From Verrucomicrobiota bacterium (GTDB taxonomy: Bacteria; Verrucomicrobiota; Kiritimatiellia; JAKQHR01): DNA of 39,388 nucleotides. This document shows, in pieces, positions 35,451 through 39,388 of this stretch. Made by a program: the position numbers and the translations under genes. A model generated the notes under the pieces. It ran no database searches. It saw only the letters and a list, made by a program, of their open reading frames with translations, and was not told the DNA's origin. Position 1 is the first letter of the stretch; the number at the start of each line of letters is the position of its first letter. The stretch lies in NCBI GenBank assembly GCA_029557905.1, contig JAKQHR010000065.1, positions 1 through 39,388 of the forward strand, read 5' to 3'.

Positions 35451-36517
35451 CCAAGTCAACTGCCGACGGCGCATCAGACATCCACCTCAAATCCGGCAAC
35501 GTGCCGGTTTTTCGTGTCAGCGGAAAGCTGATCCCCCAGGGCAAGGAAACCGTGACGCCCGAGGTCATGGACAGCTATCTCAAGGCGATTCTCCCGACAC
35601 GCCTCGTGCGCCAGTTCGAAATCGAGCATGAAGCCGACTTTTCGCTGGCCGAGGAGGGCGTCGGACGTTTCCGCGTGAATGCCTTTGTATGCCAGGGCAC
35701 GGCCAACATGGTGCTCCGCAACATCAAGACCACCATCCCGACGTTTGAACAGCTCCATCTCCCGCCCCAGCTTAAGCAGTTTGCCGCCGTCAAGCGCGGC
35801 ATCATTCTGGCCAGCGGCACCACCGGCTCGGGAAAATCCACCTCGCTGGCCGCCATCATGCACGAGATTTCCACCACCCGGAACTGCCGCGTGATCACGA
35901 TTGAAGACCCCATCGAATACATGTTCAACGATGACAAGGCCATCATCTCCCAGCGCGAAGTCGGGCTCGACACGATGTCGTTTCATGCCGCGCTCAAGCA
36001 TGTGCTTCGGCAGGATCCGGACGTGATCATGGTCGGAGAAATGCGCGATGCCGAATCGTTCATGGCCGCCCTGTCCGCGGCGGAAATCGGCCACATCATC
36101 TTCAGCACGCTTCACACGGCTTCGGCCGCCACATCAATCGCGCGTATTCTCGACTTCTTTCCCGCATCCGAGCGCGACCAGATCCGCATGGGACTGGCCA
36201 GCAGCGTGCATGCCGTCTTCTGCCAGCGCCTGATCCCCTCCATCCGCGGCGGGGTGGTGCCCGCGGTTGAAATCATGATCAACAACGGAACGATCGCGAA
36301 GATTATCCGCAAGAACAAGCTGGAACTGCTCGAGGCGGCCATTGAAGTCGGCGGGCCGGACGGCATGCAGACCTTCAACGGATCCATCTACGACCTCATC
36401 CGGTCCGGTCAGATCACTGAAGAGGAAGGCATGGCCAACGCCAGCAATCCCGAAGCCCTGAAAATGCGCCTCAAGGGCATCAACCTCGACGAGTCCAGCC
36501 GCATCCTGCAGATCTGA
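35426..36517 (+). CDS. pilT: Type IV pilus retraction ATPase PilT
   Basis: A 363-residue hexameric ATPase that powers pilus retraction at the inner membrane. The N-terminal domain has GASDIHLKSGNVPVFRVSGK (15-34). The core has Walker A GTTGSGKST (131-139), Asp box ITIEDPIEYM (157-166), Walker B DPDVIMVGEMRD (197-208) and His box IIFSTLHTASA (224-234). VFCQRLIPSIRGGVVPAVEI is the conserved C-terminal region, in place of the usual AIRNLIRE of PilT. That could mean PilU-like or a clade variant. The start ATG at 35426 overlaps the PilZ-like gene; the open frame upstream is not family-like. Confidence 0.93.
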   Translation: MSILRELLAKSTADGASDIHLKSGNVPVFRVSGKLIPQGKETVTPEVMDSYLKAILPTRLVRQFEIEHEADFSLAEEGVGRFRVNAFVCQGTANMVLRNIKTTIPTFEQLHLPPQLKQFAAVKRGIILASGTTGSGKSTSLAAIMHEISTTRNCRVITIEDPIEYMFNDDKAIISQREVGLDTMSFHAALKHVLRQDPDVIMVGEMRDAESFMAALSAAEIGHIIFSTLHTASAATSIARILDFFPASERDQIRMGLASSVHAVFCQRLIPSIRGGVVPAVEIMINNGTIAKIIRKNKLELLEAAIEVGGPDGMQTFNGSIYDLIRSGQITEEEGMANASNPEALKMRLKGINLDESSRILQI

Positions 36518-36524
36518 CCGGAAG

Positions 36525-36601
36525 TTCCAGGCATTGGAACTTTTCCCGGGAAAACTTCCAGGGATTGGAACTTTTTCGGGAAAATCTTCCAATGGTTGGA
36601 A
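36525..36601. repeat. Three 15-bp palindromes at an exact 31-bp period
   Basis: Copies are at 36525-36539, 36556-36570 and 36587-36601, each of the form TTCCA-N5-TGGAA. The third, TTCCAATGGTTGGAA, has perfect 6-bp arms. Between the first two lies another palindrome, TTTTCCCGGGAAAA (36541-36554), and a degenerate version lies between the second and third. The 31-bp period is about three helical turns, so the copies face the same side. The array is between pilT and the histidine kinase promoter. Confidence 0.75.
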
Positions 36602-36625
36602 CTTTTTTCTACCGCAGGCACCGGG

Positions 36626-36633
36626 TATAGAAT
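36626..36633 (+). promoter_or_regulatory. Candidate -10 region of the histidine kinase gene
   Basis: TATAGAAT (36626-36633) lies 28 nt before the ATG and looks like a -10 element. No consensus -35 lies 17 bp upstream, where a T-run is found. The palindrome array centres at 36532, 36563 and 36594 would fall at about -107, -76 and -45 from a start near 36639, positions that suit activator sites. Confidence 0.4.
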
Positions 36634-36660
36634 ATTCTGTTCGCGGATGGCACGGACGTC

Positions 36661-37953
36661 ATGAAAATTCAGACCAGACTGATCGCAGGATTCGGGGCCC
36701 CCCTGCTCCTGCTGTGGCTGCTGGTCGCACTGGCGCTGGCCGGAGGCTTCAGCCCCGCCCTGATTATCGCAACGGCCGCGCTGGCGACTCTGGCGGCGGC
36801 GGCCGGCGGCGTGCTGACCGCCCGTGCGGTGCTCCGGCCCGTGCGCAAACTGTGTGACGAGGTCAGCCGCATAACCGGAAATGAAGCAGAGGCCGGGATT
36901 ACCCCCAAAGGCGACGATGAAATGACCGACCTCGCCCGCGTCATCAAGGTCTTTGCAGACCGGCTCAAACAGAGCCAGACGGCTATCGAGGATAATCTCA
37001 AAACGCAGAGCCGGATGGTGTCGGAGGAGCTGCAGGAGCTGCAGCAGAAGCGCCGGGAACTGGAAGAAGGCAGACGGAAAATGGCGCAGGTCATGGACAA
37101 TCTTCGGCTCAAGCAGGCGGAAATGGTGGAGGAAGTGAATCAGCGGAAGCTGGCCGAGGCGCGCCTGAAGAACCGCGTGGCAGAGGTCGAGGTGCTGAAC
37201 CGGGGCATCACCAATCTGCTGGAGGATCTGCAGGAGGCCAACCGGCTTCAAGCCCAGACGACGCGCCGGCTGGAGACGGCCAACCGGGAGCTCGAGTCTT
37301 TTTCCTATTCCGTATCGCACGACCTGCGAGCCCCGCTCCGCGCCATCAACGGCTTTGCAGACGCGCTCGTTGAAGAGGCCGGAGACGACATCCCCGATAC
37401 CTGCCGCCATTTCCTGGCCGTGATCACCCGCAACGCCCGCAGCATGGGCCAGCTGATTGACGACCTGCTTTCGCTTTCCCGCCTGGGCCGAAAACCGCTG
37501 GAGCGCCTGCGGGTTGACATGAACACGCTGGTCAGGGAGGTTGCTGCTGAATGCCGTCCCGATCCGGCCGTGCGCCAAGTTGAATTTCAGGTTGAACCCC
37601 TGCCCCCGGCGCAGGCCGATCTCGTGCTGATCCGCCAGGTGTGGACCAACCTGATTTCAAACGCCGTTAAATTCACAAAAAATACTGAACATGCGAAGAT
37701 CCATATTTGGTCGTTCGAGGAAAACGGGCAGACCGTCTATGCCATCCGCGACAACGGAGCGGGGTTCAACATGGATTATGTTGACCAGATATTCGGCGTG
37801 TTTCAGCGCCTGCACCGCGCGGAGGACTTTGAGGGGACGGGCGTGGGCCTGGCCATCGTTCACCGCATCATCCAGCGGCATGGAGGAACCATCCGCGCCG
37901 AGGGCCGTGAAAACAAAGGCGCGGCGTTCTTCTTCACAATCTCCGAGGACTGA
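36661..37953 (+). CDS. Membrane histidine kinase (HAMP, coiled coil, HisKA, HATPase)
   Basis: A 430-residue sensor kinase. Two spans lie at about 8-28 and 34-54 with almost no periplasmic loop between them, followed by HAMP (54-106) and a long coiled coil (about 107-210). The HisKA H-box SYSVSHDLRAPLRAING has the phospho-acceptor His at 220. N-box VWTNLISNAVKFT (327-339), G1 RDNGAGFN (363-370) and G2 GTGVGLAIV (392-400) complete the ATPase. With no sensory loop it probably senses inside the membrane or cytoplasm. It resembles bacteriophytochrome-type output kinases. No response regulator is adjacent in this window. Its stop lies 3 bp from the convergent gatA stop. Confidence 0.92.
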   Translation: MKIQTRLIAGFGAPLLLLWLLVALALAGGFSPALIIATAALATLAAAAGGVLTARAVLRPVRKLCDEVSRITGNEAEAGITPKGDDEMTDLARVIKVFADRLKQSQTAIEDNLKTQSRMVSEELQELQQKRRELEEGRRKMAQVMDNLRLKQAEMVEEVNQRKLAEARLKNRVAEVEVLNRGITNLLEDLQEANRLQAQTTRRLETANRELESFSYSVSHDLRAPLRAINGFADALVEEAGDDIPDTCRHFLAVITRNARSMGQLIDDLLSLSRLGRKPLERLRVDMNTLVREVAAECRPDPAVRQVEFQVEPLPPAQADLVLIRQVWTNLISNAVKFTKNTEHAKIHIWSFEENGQTVYAIRDNGAGFNMDYVDQIFGVFQRLHRAEDFEGTGVGLAIVHRIIQRHGGTIRAEGRENKGAAFFFTISED

Positions 37954-37956
37954 GGC

Positions 37957-39388
37957 TCACCGGGCCGGCGGGCCGCACAGGGAAAATCCGGATGCCTGCT
38001 CATACGCATAACCGGCGCGAAGGATGTTCTCCTCCTTGAAGGCCGGACCCAGTATCTGCAAACCAATCGGCAGGCCGGACGCGGTCCGTCCGCAGGGAAC
38101 CGACATCCCGCAGATGCCCGCCAGATTGGCGGTGACGGTGAATATGTCGCCCAGATACATCTGGAGTGGATCAGAAGTTTTTTCCCCGATTTTGTAGGCG
38201 GCTGTCGGGGCAACAGGAGCCAGAACGGCATCGCAGGTCTCAAACACCTGCTCGAAGTCCTTTCGGATCAGGGTGCGCACCTTCTGCGCGCGGGCGTAAT
38301 AGGCGTCATAATAGCCGCTCGAAAGCACATAGGTGCCCAGGATGATGCGGCGCTTCACTTCCTCGCCAAAGCCGGCCGCGCGGGTCTTGCCGTACATATC
38401 AATCGGGCTGTCGCCCTCCACGCGCGCCCCGTAGCGCACTCCGTCAAACCGCGCAAGATTGGCAGAGGCCTCGGCGGTGGCAATGATGTAATAGACAGCA
38501 ATTGCGTATGGCGTGTGCGGGAGACTGACGTCAACGATTTCGGCCCCCAGCTCCCTGCACTTCTCCGCGGCGGCGCGCACCGCCTTTTCCACTTCGGGAT
38601 CAATGCCCTCGATAAAATATTCCTTCGGCATTCCGAGCTTCATGCCCTTCAGGCCGGACTGCAGGGCTGTTGCATAATCCGGCACCGGGAGGTCCACTGA
38701 AGTGGAATCCAGCGGATCGTGCCCGGCCATGGCCTGCAGAAGAATGGCGGCATCACGAACGTCCTTGGTGATGGGCCCGATCTGGTCGAGCGACGAGGCA
38801 TAGGCTGTCAGTCCGTACCGGGAAACACGGCCGTAGGTTGGCTTCAGCCCGACGCAGCCGCAGAATGCCGCGGGCTGACGGATCGAACCGCCAGTGTCCG
38901 TTCCAATGGCCGAAACAGCTTCATGGGCGGCGACGGCGGCGGCGGAACCGCCGCTGGAGCCGCCGGGAACACAATCGGTGTTCCACGGATTGCGGGTGAC
39001 TTTGTACGCAGAGTTTTCCGTTGATGACCCCATGGCAAACTCGTCCATGTTTGTGCGGCCGAGCAGAACGGCGCCCTGCTCCTCCAGCCGCGCCATGGCG
39101 GTGGCTGTGTAGGGGGCGGTGTAGCCCTTCAGAATCTTTGAGGCGCAGGTGCAAGGCTGTCCTTTCACGTTCAGCAGTTCCTTGACCGCGACGGGAATGC
39201 CGAGCAGCGGCTTGCGCACACCGCCCGCGCGGGCGGAATCGGCCGCCCGGGCCTGGGCAAGAGCAGAATCGGCATTGACCGAAAGGTAGGCGCAAATGCG
39301 GGAGTCCGTTTTTTCGATCCGCTCCAGCAGATCGCGGACAATCTGTTCCGATGTGCAGGCCCCCTTCTCCATCAAATCTGCCAGTTCG
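37957..39388 (-). CDS. gatA: Asp/Glu-tRNA amidotransferase subunit A, 5' end outside window
   Basis: The catalytic subunit that converts misacylated Glu-tRNA(Gln) and/or Asp-tRNA(Asn), with GatB and GatC. The amidase core is complete: [11 protein letters not shown] (catalytic Lys), [20 protein letters not shown] (cis-Ser region) and [16 protein letters not shown] (nucleophile Ser). [20 protein letters not shown] and [19 protein letters not shown] follow in the usual order. The frame is open to the right edge with [17 protein letters not shown], which fits the family N-terminus, so the true start lies beyond 39388. About 477 codons are visible. Its neighbour gatB or gatC is not seen. Confidence 0.95.
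   Translation of the reverse strand, partial: ELADLMEKGACTSEQIVRDLLERIEKTDSRICAYLSVNADSALAQARAADSARAGGVRKPLLGIPVAVKELLNVKGQPCTCASKILKGYTAPYTATAMARLEEQGAVLLGRTNMDEFAMGSSTENSAYKVTRNPWNTDCVPGGSSGGSAAAVAAHEAVSAIGTDTGGSIRQPAAFCGCVGLKPTYGRVSRYGLTAYASSLDQIGPITKDVRDAAILLQAMAGHDPLDSTSVDLPVPDYATALQSGLKGMKLGMPKEYFIEGIDPEVEKAVRAAAEKCRELGAEIVDVSLPHTPYAIAVYYIIATAEASANLARFDGVRYGARVEGDSPIDMYGKTRAAGFGEEVKRRIILGTYVLSSGYYDAYYARAQKVRTLIRKDFEQVFETCDAVLAPVAPTAAYKIGEKTSDPLQMYLGDIFTVTANLAGICGMSVPCGRTASGLPIGLQILGPAFKEENILRAGYAYEQASGFSLCGPPAR

Overview
The window reads as one contiguous piece of a moderately GC-rich bacterial chromosome. Gene style (gap-pgk-tpiA-secG cluster, extended OppB, LptF/G-type permease, PilT, GatA) fits a Gram-negative-type bacterium of the PVC superphylum, perhaps near Kiritimatiellota. 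That placement is an inference from overall character; there is no rRNA or other marker here to prove it.

Region 1 (about 1-18.5 kb, all minus strand) is a surface-polysaccharide locus. It reads from a promoter near 18460 leftwards: a GbsR/MarR-type regulator with a palindromic operator over its promoter, a sulfotransferase-like protein, a CMP-nonulosonate synthetase (NeuA type), a four-domain CBS-NeuB-SAF-TIM-barrel fusion, a surface-carbohydrate protein, a GT-C membrane glycosyltransferase, a polyprenyl-phosphate GT2, a methyltransferase, a hexapeptide acyltransferase, an LPG-synthase-type membrane protein, a small unrecognised ORF, an ABC exporter, a sulfotransferase, a P-loop kinase-like protein and four glycosyltransferases. 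Many neighbours overlap by ATGA, which suggests translational coupling. The likely product is a sulfated, acylated glycan containing a sialic-acid-like sugar. No Wzx/Wzy polymerase system and no upstream nonulosonate enzymes are seen. The left edge holds the start of an ISL3-like transposase.

Region 2 (18.5-23.6 kb) holds a radical SAM protein, a second hexapeptide acyltransferase, a YbjQ-family protein and, on the plus strand, a GNAT-histone deacetylase fusion. The GNAT-HDAC gene lies between the intact ybjQ and a decayed ybjQ fragment in the same orientation. Each copy sits beside a run of T-tracts spaced about 10 bp apart, the pattern of intrinsically curved DNA.

Region 3 (23.6-31.1 kb, minus strand) is a housekeeping run, gap-pgk-tpiA-secG-oppA-oppB-oppC, behind a recognisable promoter at about 31.1 kb. 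Two strong RNA hairpins may tune expression along it.

Region 4 (31.2-39.4 kb) has a divergent gene combining RNA-polymerase alpha-CTD-like and sigma region 4-like modules, a DUF486 membrane protein, a metallophosphoesterase, an LptF/LptG-type permease, a PilZ-like/PilT pair behind a clear promoter, a triple 31-bp-period palindrome upstream of a membrane histidine kinase, and gatA running off the right edge. No tRNA, rRNA or CRISPR array was recognised.
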